A stretch of DNA of 64,000 bases from Phytophthora colocasiae. Lineage: Eukaryota > Oomycota > Peronosporomycetes > Peronosporales > Peronosporaceae. The translations under genes were made by a program, and so were the position numbers. The stretch covers positions 496,001 through 560,000 of the forward strand of contig JAGKQI010000093.1 of assembly GCA_018806915.1 (NCBI GenBank). The letters run 5' to 3'. A model generated the notes under the pieces. That model saw nothing but the letters and a program-made list of their open reading frames with translations. It did no database searches and was not told the origin of the DNA. Of this stretch, positions 51,215 to 59,960 are shown piece by piece (the stretch's first letter is position 1; every line of letters begins with the position of its first letter).

Positions 51215-52909
51215 ATGGTACGGATGACAGCCTCAACGTATCGCTCGTCGCTGTCCGACAACGTGCGGCCAGGCTCACCCACTACTATGGACGTGCTACT
51301 GGGTTGGCTCACTACGCCTGGCAATTTGAAGCGATGGCGTACGGGTCCGCGCGCTCAATTGGCTCGCGAAATAGTGGAGATGATGCAGGAGGAAGGTTTA
51401 GCGCACCGTAAGGCCCCCTATGTGACCTACAAGGTGAACGCTATTGAAAAGCAGTACCTCCAGGCCAAACAGTGGCTACTGGAGACGGGAATGCACGAAC
51501 CCTATCTGACTGGCAAAGCTTCGAAGGAAGTTCGTGCTCATGTGGAGCATTTGTGCCCTTGGTTTAAGAAATTAGACCCGTCGTTACGAGGAGTTCCTTT
51601 TTCAAAGAAGAACGCAGAGACGATTGAGATTGAGCTGGATGATGATAGTGCAGGAGAAGAAAAACATGAAGAAGAGAAGGAGGAAAAGAGTGAAAATGAA
51701 GAACAGAATGAAAGTGAAGAAGATCGAGAAGAAACTGAAGAAGAAAGTGATGCAGAGGAGGAGAGTGAAGCGGAAGAAGAAAGTGAAGGAGAACAAGAAA
51801 CGAGAACTACCTTTAGAGACAAGTTGTTGACGCAGAAGAAGAAGAAGAATTCTGTGGTGATTGAGGAGAAACCGAAGAAGAAGAGGGCTGCGGTGACTGA
51901 GGAGAAGCAGAAGAAGAAGAAGAGTCCTGTGACTACTGAAGAGCAGCCAAAGCAGCCAGCAACATTCCGAAACCGGCTTTTGAGGGTGAAGGAGACTGCT
52001 GTGGAGAAGAAACCTGCGTCTCCAGCGGAGCCAAAGAAGAAGATGAGCAGGTTAGCGAGACAGATTGAGCCTTCGGCTGGCTATGCTGCTGCAAGGAAGA
52101 GTTTAACGACAGAGAAGCAGATGGAGGCAGTTGAAGAGCCGGCTCCGTCGTCCATTAAGATTTCTCCAGCGAAAGAGAAGCATTCCACGGCAGTAGCATC
52201 ACGGAAAAAGAGTCCTGTGAGAGGTAACCGTCTGGAGACGGCTGTGCAAGCTGCCATGATGGAAGTAGCGCCTCCTGCTCCAAAGAGAATAGGACGACCC
52301 CCGAAATCTGCCACCGCAAGTACAAAGACTGGTGAAAAGGAGACGGCACAGCGAGGCAACGCTAAGAAGAAGACTGCAACGCTACAGACAAATGGCAACA
52401 ACCAAGTGTCTCAGAAGGTTTCGCAGGCGACAAGTACCAAAGACCAAGCTGCATCAAAAACTTCTCAAATGACACGCGGAAAGACGCCGACAGCTTCACC
52501 AGTAGCTAGTGATAATGGTCAAATAGTACCAAGCCCAGCAGCTACGAGCCCAGCTGCACCGAAGGCTTCACTAGCAGCTAGTGATACGAGTCAAGCCGCA
52601 CCAAAGCCAACGGTTACGAAGCGGAAGAGCTCGGCGGAGGAGCTGTTGCTAGTGAAGCGCGCAAGGACTGAGGAGGAGGTCGCGGCAAATACGAAGGAAG
52701 TGATGGAAATTGAACGTAAGGCGTTACTGAAACGTGTGGACGATGAGGAGCAGCAACGCCATGAAATGCACGAGCTGGAGCGGGCCAAGTTGAAGTGCGA
52801 GCTGGAGTCGAAGCAAATCCAACTGCTGTTCGAGAAGGCTGCTGCGCGCAAGAAACTGGATCAGCTTGGAGTTCCCCAGAAAGAGATCGACCGCATTTTG
52901 CCGCTATAA
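51215..52909 (+). CDS. PGN-family protein with acidic and basic linker
   Basis: A 564-residue intronless protein from ATG 51215. The domain (about 10-128) reads VRPGSPTTMDVLLGWLTTPG, NLKRWRTGPRAQLAREIVEM, KVNAIEKQYLQAKQWLLETG and VEHLCPWFKKLDPSLRG. An acidic run (about 145-195, EEEKEEKSENEEQNESEEDR) is followed by Lys-rich stretches (QKKKKNS, EKPKKKRAA, EKQKKKKSP) and a KRIGRPPKSAT segment, which resembles an AT-hook (core GRP flanked by basic residues). The tail is LFEKAAARKKLDQLGVPQKE then IDRILPL. The AT-hook-like motif supports chromatin or DNA association for this family, although it is present in one member only. It is the last of three consecutive same-strand family members. Confidence 0.8.
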   Translation: MVRMTASTYRSSLSDNVRPGSPTTMDVLLGWLTTPGNLKRWRTGPRAQLAREIVEMMQEEGLAHRKAPYVTYKVNAIEKQYLQAKQWLLETGMHEPYLTGKASKEVRAHVEHLCPWFKKLDPSLRGVPFSKKNAETIEIELDDDSAGEEKHEEEKEEKSENEEQNESEEDREETEEESDAEEESEAEEESEGEQETRTTFRDKLLTQKKKKNSVVIEEKPKKKRAAVTEEKQKKKKSPVTTEEQPKQPATFRNRLLRVKETAVEKKPASPAEPKKKMSRLARQIEPSAGYAAARKSLTTEKQMEAVEEPAPSSIKISPAKEKHSTAVASRKKSPVRGNRLETAVQAAMMEVAPPAPKRIGRPPKSATASTKTGEKETAQRGNAKKKTATLQTNGNNQVSQKVSQATSTKDQAASKTSQMTRGKTPTASPVASDNGQIVPSPAATSPAAPKASLAASDTSQAAPKPTVTKRKSSAEELLLVKRARTEEEVAANTKEVMEIERKALLKRVDDEEQQRHEMHELERAKLKCELESKQIQLLFEKAAARKKLDQLGVPQKEIDRILPL

Positions 52910-53072
52910 AAGATGCGTAAAAAATGGCAACAGGCCGGCCAAGTGCATTGTGTAATGGGGAGCTGTATGCAAAATACTTGTCGTGTGCGTTGAACTTACC
53001 TGTAGAAATTGACATGTTGGCAAAAAGGATGAATACGCTCGCATACACCTTTGCATCCACCTTCAATTCCAT

Positions 53073-53930
53073 TTACTTTTTGCATCCGACCTTGTGTAGC
53101 TTCCAGTCAGATTTCTGGCAATCAGGACTGCAGTAAAACTGCGCCTTGCATCTCGAACAGCGCAGCGTCCCGTTCTTCGAGCACCTGTCAGCACCACAGA
53201 TGCGCTGGATAGACCCAGGCAACATCACTTTACCTGGAGCCTTGGCACGAGCCAATGCAGCACCTGCCGCTGCTCCCCCGTTTCCAGCCGCCGTAGCTGC
53301 CGCCTGTAATTTGGCTGTCTGCACCCAAGACGCACCACCCGACACCTCCTCCAACCGGAAATCCATGCGAACGAAGTCGTCATCTACACAAAAACAACTT
53401 TCATCAGAATCTACAATAAATAGTACCCCCCCTTATATTGGTATTTTCAACTCACCATTATCAAAGACTCGGCCAATAAAGGCATCACCTTTCACTTCCA
53501 GCATCTTGCCACAAGCTTGTGCAATGGCTGAAGCTCGAATATTGGTAGGTAAACCCTTTGCTGTTCCCTTGTCATCCACGTACATGTTGACACCTACGTG
53601 CTTAACGTCTGGCGTGTTCAGTACGAGAGGAATGGAATCCACGAGACTGTCCATTTGCAGCATCATTTGCAGCATTTCATCGGTCAAAGTGGCGCCTTTA
53701 GGCAATTGAGCTAACAATTGTTGCTTAAAGGTCTCATGTTGCTGCTTCTCCGAGACTGCAGTATTTCCCCGCTTAAAGTGATCCCGCAGACGTTCGGTAA
53801 GACATCCCAGTTGAGCTTCCTTGTCCTTAGGCAGCTTCACCGTCCACTCCTCCAGCTCTTTGCTCTCATCTGCTGGCACGTAGACCACGTAGAAGCTTTC
53901 TCGGTTGTTGGCTTCGTCTTCTCCAACCAT
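53073..53930 (-). CDS. MYND zinc-finger protein, two exons
   Basis: ATG 53930; exons 53930-53456 and 53383-53073 flank a 72-nt intron (gtgagt/gtgtag), giving 261 residues. The N-terminal 160 residues start MVGEDEANNRESFYVVYVPA and include VGVNMYVDDKGTAKGLPTN and RASAIAQACGKMLEVKGDAF, a folded domain I do not recognise. An Ala/Gly-rich linker follows. The C-terminus is a MYND finger with the expected ligands: CGADRCSKNGTLRCSRC, then FYCSPDCQKSDWKLHKVGC. MYND domains bind proline-rich peptides and often sit in regulators or chaperone adaptors. It sits convergent with the third PGN gene, and an ATGTAGCCAT element lies about 50 bases upstream of its ATG. Confidence 0.8.
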
Positions 53931-53979
53931 CGTTTTCTAATGCAAAATGGACTATTGTAGCTATAGCTATAAATTTGAA

Positions 53980-53989
53980 ATGGCTACAT
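53980..53989 (-). promoter_or_regulatory. ATGTAGCCAT element upstream of the MYND gene
   Basis: On the gene strand, 50 bases before the ATG at 53930, the same word as before the dynein and DDB1 genes, in the same orientation. Confidence 0.35.
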
Positions 53990-54138
53990 TTAGGAATCTA
54001 GATAGAACTACATAGGAATGAACTCAACATTTGTAAGGTGACGTCCTCGGAGCTGTAGATTAGCGCGTGTATACGACGTGCGTCAATGCAAGTCTTCACA
54101 TTCGTGCTTTTACCGCCAAGTGACCAAGGGAATTCAAG

Positions 54139-54950
54139 ATGAGGATGAAAATTGAGGGCAATCTACAATTGATCATTGGACCAATGTTTAGTGGTAAGAG
54201 CACGGAGCTCATCCGCCGTATTCATCGATACCAACACGCCAAACTCGAGTGTCTCGTTGTCAAGTACCTCTTCGACACGCGCCACTCCGAAGAGTACGTT
54301 GACTGCTGTGCAACTGGAGAGTCAGTGCTGGATTGTGTGTTCGTTCATGTATTGATAGGAATATTATGCATTAGAATGCTGTCAACGCACGATAAAGTAT
54401 TCGTGGAAGCCATGCCGGTGCAGGCTTTGGCGGAAGTGCGGCCATTCCTGGATGACTGTGATGTCATTGGTATCGATGAGGGACAGTTCTACCCGGACGT
54501 ACGAATTATTGAGCGTTGTCATTTTTCGGTGGGGAAAGTTGACTTTGTGCTACTGTTGTTTAGCTGGTCGAGTTCTGCCAGGAAGCTGCGAATTTGGGCA
54601 AAGTGGTCGTAGTGGCGGCACTGGACGCGACATTCGAGAGAAAAGTAAGGGATATCAATGTTGGATGGAGGTAAGATGTGATAGCTGACTGTGGCTTGTG
54701 TAGGCTTTCGACAACGTTGTGGAACTGATCCCAACGGCTGAAAAAGTTGTCAAGCTCAACGCCATTTGCTCGTCCTGCGGCCAAGATGCAGCATTTACTC
54801 GACGTCTAGTAGCCGATACGACCGTCGAGGTGAGTTTTGTGCTATGTTAATGTGTAGAATTCATTTTTCACTCTGGGTTGTATGTTGTAGCTCATTGGTG
54901 GAAGCGAAATGTACGAGCCTCGCTGTCGCCAATGCTTCAACATGGATTAA
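54139..54950 (+). CDS. TK1: Thymidine kinase (TK1 type), five exons
   Basis: Exons 54139-54320, 54375-54498, 54564-54644, 54704-54829 and 54891-54950 join in phase to give 190 residues. The P-loop is LIIGPMFSGKSTELIRRIHR; the catalytic and magnesium site is [28 protein letters not shown] follows; the lasso region has zinc ligands CSSCGQ and CRQC with a nearby IGGSEMYEPR. This is the cytosolic type II thymidine kinase that makes dTMP in the salvage pathway. The first intron is the least certain: donor gtcagt at 54321 keeps the frame but leaves an odd YVDCCATGEM stretch. Typical spliceosomal introns argue against recent acquisition from a virus or bacterium. Exons 3-5 are copied at 58127-58513. 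Confidence 0.88.
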
Positions 54951-55067
54951 ACGCCCACCAGTATTTTATAGATGCCATACAGCCGTGGGCCAAGGTGAAA
55001 TAGACTTCATTCGCTATGCAAACTTTCGTACAAAATTGTTCGAACTTCCCTCAATTTGTCTGCAACA

Positions 55068-55331
55068 ATGGAAGTCATATTCATTATCGTTGGTGCTGAC
55101 GTAGTCATCAGAAATGGAGACGCGATGGCGAACACCATGGCTGACGTCGTAAAGAAAATAAAGATCTCCACTTTGTGTAAGGTGTTTCCCAAAATTTCTC
55201 TGACCCCTGACACAGATCGGCTTATAGCGGCTTGCACGACCAATGCAGTGGTTGGGGCGAAGCTGGGCGATGACGCTTGCTGGGCTAATGTCGTTCGCGT
55301 TGAGTCATCTTGTCAAACTTCCGGATATTGA
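55068..55331 (+). pseudogene. Partial ubiquitin-like module behind TK
   Basis: From ATG 55068 the frame encodes MEVIFIIVGADVVIRNGDAM then ANTMADVVKKIKIS, a shortened relative of the module start. It continues open for about 55 codons that include GAKLGDDACWANV but lacks the DNVVLDTNEIGF block. Preceded by a degenerate start element (cttccctcaatttgtc). Copied at 58631. Confidence 0.5.
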
Positions 55332-55429
55332 GAAATCCGCACCGGGGATCGAGGAATCTATCCCTTCTTCAGCCTTGCAACGAGCTCGTCGTTCTTGACT
55401 ATAGTGGCGTGCACGCGTAGTGGACAAGA

Positions 55430-55527
55430 AGTGGCTTCTTCGCGACCTTAGCCATTGCGTCCGCCATTGAGTCTTCTTTCTTGAAGACCACGTCGACTAC
55501 GCAGCCAGCATCGATGATAACGAACAT
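55430..55527 (-). pseudogene. Decayed ubiquitin-like module (antisense to the previous one)
   Basis: From ATG 55527 on the minus strand: MFVIIDAGCVVDVVFKKEDS then MADAMAKVAKK, followed by disrupted sequence. A start element with the sequence TCATTGCTCAAGTTCC lies just upstream (about 55545-55560). It faces the 55068 module, so the two are convergent. Confidence 0.5.
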
Positions 55528-55716
55528 GGCTTGCCTAGTTAAAGGGAACTTGAGCAATGAACATCTCAGTGCAAACAGTAGAGATTTTGTCAGTCATCCG
55601 ATTCTCTTGCTTTTCAAATACATTGAAAATACCTAATTTTCAATGAAGGTCAAGCAATATGAACAGCTAAGAGCCTCAGGTGTAACATTCAAGAAGATGA
55701 GCCACGAGCGGCTCGT

Positions 55717-55732
55717 TCATTTCTCAACTTTG
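55717..55732 (+). promoter_or_regulatory. Initiator-like start element (TCATTTCTCAACTTTG)
   Basis: Followed after eight bases by an ATG (55741) that opens only a short frame. The same element with TCATTCC is at 60250. Confidence 0.4.
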
Positions 55733-55874
55733 CTGCAGCAATGGCGTGGAAGCAGTACGCGAAGCTGCTCAACGACGTAATCGAAAATATCCTAATGCTC
55801 TTGTAGGACAATGACAAGCATAAGTACCCAGGTTGAAGTGACCTTCCCTCTCTACAAGAACATTTTCAAGCAGG

Positions 55875-56468
55875 ATGAGAGGAAGTTGGGACGAAGACGG
55901 CGTCGATGGTGGACCGTCCTCTATGGAGCTTTTGCTGGAATGGCTCTCTATGCCAGGTAATGCATCATGTTGGCGGAAAGCTGCAGGGAACGGGAGAAAG
56001 CGAGAGACTCGAACAGAGCTTATCGATGAGATCCACGATTTACTGCTGAGTTACGGCATCAAACATCGCACATCTGGCAGTATCTGGAGCCGCATTTATC
56101 TGGTGGAATTCGAATTGGAAAGGGCTCAGAGTTGGCTCAAGGCTAAGGGGGTACGAGACTACGATGACAGTAGGGAGACGGAGGATGCAGTTCTTAAACT
56201 GTGTCCATACTATCCTGCGATCAGCCCTTTGTTACTTCTGCCGCCACTTCGCTCAATGCCACAACGAGCGAGGAACAATGTCTATTGCAACGATAAAGCT
56301 ATAGTGTTTCATTCGAGCAGTGAAGACGAAGAAGAGCTGCCCAAACTTGGATTCAAACGAACGAGGGTTAGCCCACATGAACGTTCTCTCGACGACGACA
56401 TTAAACGCGCACGGGTAAAAGAAAACTCGCACGGTACTAAACTGGACACGAAGAGTTCTACTGTGTAA
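55875..56468 (+). pseudogene. PGN-family gene truncated before its tail
   Basis: ATG 55875; 197 residues. The domain (MRGSWDEDGVDGGPSSMELL through LKLCPYYPAI) and middle (RARNNVYCNDKAIVFHSSSE, PKLGFKRTRVSPHERSLDDD) match the complete gene at 60489. After SSTV an 11-base deletion yields TAA, and the out-of-frame remainder still encodes most of the tail helix, breaking off at gccaaggaaat where the module-linked repeat begins. Because 45788 shares the same deletion and break, the truncation happened before the inverted duplication. The product may still be a stable single-domain protein. Confidence 0.7.
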
Positions 56469-56730
56469 ACTGGACGAACGTTGAGAGATGTTCAAACTCG
56501 AGCTTCAAGTGAAACGAGATGAGACGCTAGTTGTGAGAGCCAAGGAAATTGTTGGTTTCCTCCTGATGCATCGTGCTGGGCTCTAGCGATGCCATCAACT
56601 CGAGTCTGCAGAGACGTTCGCTTATCCTACAAAATTCGGACTCGAGACTTTTATTTATCTGTGAATGGAAAGAGACTAAAGAGACACCATGGTTCTGCGC
56701 TGTTACCGTAGAGAACCTTGAATGGCTTGT

Positions 56731-56746
56731 TCATTCCTCAATTCCC
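56731..56746 (+). promoter_or_regulatory. Initiator-like element pointing into the 3' end of the module
   Basis: TCATTCCTCAATTCCC on the plus strand, convergent with 57090-57105. Confidence 0.45.
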
Positions 56747-57114
56747 GTGGCGATGGTGCTTGCTGGGACGTCGACAAGAAAACCAATCTCATTGGTGTCG
56801 AGCACGACATTGTCAATCTTCTGTCCCATTGGGATATCGTCCATGGAGGTCATCATGCGAAAAACATCGTGAGGGACTTCGCCTCTCTTCAGCCTTGAAG
56901 CGAGTGCGTCGTCCTTGCGTAGCCGCTTGCTATCGACAATAGCGGGATACACGCACAATGAACGCGAATTGGAGATTTTGAGCTTTTTCACCACGTCCGC
57001 CATCGTGTCTCCCTTCCGGATGACTACGTCGACCATGCAGCCAACACAGCCAACACCGACGATAATGAACGCAGCTTGTATCGTTGCACGGAAATTGAGG
57101 AATGAACAAGCCAT
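56731..57114 (-). CDS. Crinkler-like ubiquitin-like header, mirror copy
   Basis: A 127-codon frame on the minus strand, mirror of 45155-45529. The start position is again ATA; the only in-frame ATG is 57114, before the initiator element at 57090-57105. A six-base-type repeat has duplicated part of the second strand (GVGCVGCMVDVVIRKGD). The rest, VKKLKISNSRSLCVYPAIVD, SRLKRGEVPHDVFRMMTSMD and NEIGFLVDVPAS, is intact, followed by the same TIATGIEE end. Convergent initiator at 56731-56746. As with its partner, coding function is uncertain because the usual start codon is lost. Confidence 0.45.
   Translation of the reverse strand: MACSFLNFRATIQAAFIIVGVGCVGCMVDVVIRKGDTMADVVKKLKISNSRSLCVYPAIVDSKRLRKDDALASRLKRGEVPHDVFRMMTSMDDIPMGQKIDNVVLDTNEIGFLVDVPASTIATGIEE
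57090..57105 (-). promoter_or_regulatory. Initiator-like start element (TCATTCCTCAATTTCC)
   Basis: Precedes the 56731-57114 module in sense orientation; same position relative to the module as at 42655. Confidence 0.5.
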
Positions 57115-57374
57115 TCAAGGTTCTCTCTCTTTAGTCTCTTTCCATTCACAGATAAATAAAAGTCTCGAGTCCGAATTTTGTAGGATAAGCGTACGTCTCT
57201 GCAGACTCGAGTTGATGGCATCGCTAGAGCCCACCAGGAAATCAACGATTTAAGTAAGTTGAAGCGCTTTGGAACAAATGCAAGTAGATGGTACGAAAAT
57301 GAGATTGGAGCGACCCGCGTGAGCTCTTCGTTCGACAATGATAGCGCTTGGAAGACCTTGGACAAATGGTTCGT

Positions 57375-57720
57375 TCATTCCCTAATTTCCCTGCAATAGT
57401 GCAAGTCGAGTTCGTTTTCGTCAGTTCTAACTGCGTTGTCCAAGGCACAATGACTAAAATTCTTGAAGTTGCTAACTCGTCCCCACTACGCATGTAAGCC
57501 GCTTTAGTTAAGAACAAACCACTACTACACAAGGACGACGCGTTCGCTGCAGGCTGAGGAAAAAGGCACATCGCGTAATGACGCCAAAGCAGATATCTCA
57601 ATGAACCAGAAGTTTGACCACGTGGTGCTCAACACGAATGACATTGGCGTTTTAGTCGATGCCTCAGCAAGCGTCATCGCCCAGCTTCGTCAACTATGGC
57701 TACTACAGCATATCGGTAAT
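57375..57720 (+). pseudogene. Decayed ubiquitin-like module with start element
   Basis: TCATTCCCTAATTTCC at 57375-57390, then VQVEFVFVSSNCVVQG, stops, and a late block SMNQKFDHVVLNTNDIGVLV then DASASVIAQLRQL. Mirror of 44584-44913. Confidence 0.55.
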
Positions 57721-57751
57721 GAGACGAGGTAGTGAAGCCGATTTTGAAAAA

Positions 57752-57876
57752 ACATTTTCAATCATGATGAACGACTTCACGACCTCGGACATTGTGTCCG
57801 CCATCATGTCTTCTTTCTTGACGACTACGTTGACCGCGTAGCTTTTAGTACGGACGATACCAAACATGACTTGCAT
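57752..57876 (-). pseudogene. Decayed ubiquitin-like module
   Basis: From ATG 57876 on the minus strand: MQVMFGIVRTKSYAVNVVVK, then MMADTMSEVVKSF. Mirror of 44414-44560. Confidence 0.5.
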
Positions 57877-57981
57877 TGCAAATTGAGGAATTACCGAGCC
57901 AATTCAAGCTAGCTCGGAGAACAATACTGAAGTAGTTTGCAAGGAAGGTTCGTGCAGTTTGGCCACATTCTATTTACTGTA

Positions 57982-58100
57982 CATTTCCAAAGGTAGTAGT
58001 CGTTCGATGGTAGCGAAGGGAACTCCAGCGTCGCGCAGCTCTTTCCTGGCTTTAACTAGCGCCTCATCTCGTTTCACTTGAAGCTCGAATTTGAACAACT
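57982..58100 (-). pseudogene. PGN-family tail fragment
   Basis: Minus-strand bases encode FKFELQVKRDEALVKARKEL then RDAGVPFATIERLLPLEM, the family tail, with no domain upstream. Cut at its 5' end by the junction with the thymidine kinase duplication. Confidence 0.6.
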
Positions 58101-58126
58101 CTCGACTTTGTGCTACTGTTGTTTAG

Positions 58127-58513
58127 CTGGTCGAGTTCTGCCAGGAAGCTGCGAATATGGGCAAAGTGGTCGTAGTGGCGGCACTGGACGCGACATTCGA
58201 GAGAAAAGTAAGGGATATCAATGTTGGATGGAGGTAAGATGTGATAGCTGACTGTGGCTTGTGTAGGCTTTCGACAACGTTGTGGAACTGATCCCAACGG
58301 CTGAAAAAGTTGTCAAGCTCAACGCCATTTGCTCGTCCTGCGGCCAAGATGCAGCATTTACTCGACGTCTAGTAGCCGATACGACCGTCGAGGTGAGTTT
58401 TGTGCTATGTTAATGTGTAGAATTCATTTTTCACTCTGGGTTGTATGTTGTAGCTCATTGGTGGAAGCGAAATGTACGAGCCTCGCTGTCGCCAATGCTT
58501 CAACATGGATTAA
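58127..58513 (+). pseudogene. Thymidine kinase fragment (exons 3-5 only)
   Basis: Exons 58127-58207, 58267-58392 and 58454-58513 reproduce TK exons 3-5 with introns and splice sites in place and one visible amino-acid change (NLGK to NMGK, ttg to atg). P-loop and the DEGQF site are missing because exons 1 and 2 were not copied, so no kinase can be made. Preservation of splice sites suggests a recent duplication. Confidence 0.88.
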
Positions 58514-58630
58514 ACGCCCACCAGTATTTTATAGATGCCATACAGCCGTGGGCCAAGGTGAAATAGACTTCATTCGCTATGCAAACTTTCGTACAAAATT
58601 GTTCGAACTTCCCTCAATTTGTCTGCAACA

Positions 58631-58900
58631 ATGGAAGTCATATTCATTATCGTTGGTGCTGACGTAGTCATCAGAAATGGAGACGCGATGGCGAACACCA
58701 TGGCTGACGTCGTAAAGAAGCTAAAGATCTCCACTTTGTGTCCATTACGTGTGCACGCCGCTACAAGCCGTCTCAGCATGATCTGTGAAAAGCGTTCAGG
58801 GGTCAGAGGAACTTTGGGAAACACCTTGGTTGTAGCGACCAATGCGAAGCTGGGCGACGATGCTTGCTGGGCTAATGTCGTTCGCGCTGAGTTATCTTGT
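58631..58900 (+). pseudogene. Partial ubiquitin-like module, copy of 55068
   Basis: ATG 58631 opens the same MEVIFIIVGADVVIRNGDAM start; after VKKLKISTLC it keeps PLRVHAATSRLSMICEKRSG, which is closer to the complete module (LCVYPAIVNNKRL) than the 55068 copy, whose middle has been deleted. Confidence 0.5.
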
Positions 58901-58999
58901 CAAACTTTGGGAAATCTGCAACGGGGATCGAGGAATCCATCCCTTCTTCAGCCTTGCAACGAGCACGTCGTTCTTGACTATAGCGGCGTGCACCCGTGG

Positions 59000-59130
59000 T
59001 GGACACGGAGTGGAGATCCTGAGCTTCTTCGCGACCTTAGCCATGCGTCCGCCATTGAGTCTTCTTTCTTGAAAGAAAGAAGACTCAATGACGTCCACTA
59101 CGCAGCCAGCCTGGATGATACGAACATGTC
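59000..59130 (-). pseudogene. Decayed ubiquitin-like module, antisense
   Basis: Minus-strand relic of MFVRIIQAGCVVDV type start followed by KKEDSMADAWLRSR; contains a short perfect hairpin, ttctttcttg / caagaaagaa (59061-59087), absent from the 55430 copy. Confidence 0.4.
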
Positions 59131-59239
59131 TTGCCTAGTTGTAGGGAACTTGAGGAATGACCAAGCCATTCAAGGTTCTCAGTGCAAACAGTCAGTCATC
59201 CGATTCTCTTGCTTTTCAAATACATCGAAATACCTAGCG

Positions 59240-59740
59240 CCATAAAGTCGAGTCTGCAGACGTACGTTTACCTTATTCTGTTGTTGCTTTTTTGGAAATT
59301 GCTTGCGTGAAAACTACGACGCGACGGATAGATGGAGTTTTACGCCGAAAACAATGTATCTCTAAGATGCAGATCGTATCATTATTATTATCTGTACCTT
59401 GGAGATACGCGTTCATATGGGGCGTTCTCACTAATATTTTCTTTTACTTTTCTGTTCTACATTTCCGGAAATTGCTAAACAAATATCTGTGATGAGATTT
59501 GGAAAGCTGAGCTGGTTGTGAAGATTTCTTTACTAATACTATAGAGTACTTGTAGCTTTCACAGTTTGTTGCGCCACTATCCCTTCTGTCCCAAAGCAAA
59601 ATGTGGATATCTGAGCAAGTGAACGAGCGTTCCGAATGGTGCTTGGCACTTTCCGCTGTTTGAAGTGGTTAATGAAATTGCACAGTCTTGGACAAAACAC
59701 AGTCAAACAAAAGACGTAATGGGAACCAGAAATTTGTACA
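59240..59740. other. Stretch without a recognisable gene
   Basis: About 500 AT-richer bases between relics. Short open frames on both strands lack any motif I know. Confidence 0.4.
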
Positions 59741-59744
59741 ATCC

Positions 59745-59960
59745 CTTCGTTGCCAAGGGGACCCACGTCAAGCAGTTCTTTCCTCGCTCTTGCTTGGACC
59801 AAAAGAGCTTCGTCTCATTTCACCTGTAGTTCGAGTTTGAAGAATTTTTGAAGCTCCTCTCGATTCGCGTTCAATACAAGAACACGTTTTGTACCCCTTA
59901 CGCCCGAGTCTGGTTGCAGAGGACGTTCGTTTCGAACACGTTTTGAGCCGGACAGAATTG
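59745..59960 (-). pseudogene. Tail fragment of the five-domain PGN gene
   Basis: Minus-strand sense corresponds to the end of the 46386 gene: KRVRNERPLQPDSGVRGTKR, VLVLNANREELQKFFKLELQ, a stop in place of an Arg codon (tga), then ARARKELLDVG and a frameshift in GLPDNEVDR. It comes from that gene or a lost close paralogue, not from the 60489 type. Confidence 0.65.

Larger units (their letters stand above)
54541..55640 (+). repeat. Source copy of the direct duplication (TK 3' half plus module)
   Basis: Matches 58104-59230 in the same orientation. From 54541 to about 55160 there are no indels (offset 3,563) and only occasional substitutions; further on the copies differ by blocks of tens of bases and then realign to a shared cttgcttttcaaataca near the end. 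Confidence 0.85.
55795..58104 (-). repeat. Right arm of the large inverted repeat
   Basis: Reverse complement of 44200-46345 with scattered differences. The arm ends inside the PGN tail at 58100-58104, where it is joined directly to intron sequence of the thymidine kinase gene (shared bases ctcgac). Confidence 0.85.
58104..59230 (+). repeat. Derived copy of the direct duplication
   Basis: Copy of 54541-55640; starts within the intron before thymidine kinase exon 3 and is fused to the end of the inverted-repeat right arm. Confidence 0.85.

Noticed and set aside
54139..54950. Thymidine kinase as a recent viral or bacterial acquisition
   Set aside because: Four spliceosomal introns of normal oomycete size and the usual eukaryotic TK1 motif set argue for an ordinary nuclear gene.
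44200..58104. Inverted repeat arms as ends of a giant composite or foldback transposon
   Set aside because: Arms contain gene fragments in ordered series, no short terminal motif or target duplication was found at 44200, 46345, 55795 or 58104, and a third partial copy (60420-61244) is not bounded the same way.
59061..59087. Hairpin ttctttcttg / caagaaagaa as a terminator
   Set aside because: It arose within a decayed module copy, is absent from the sister copy, and intrinsic terminators are not expected in an oomycete nucleus.
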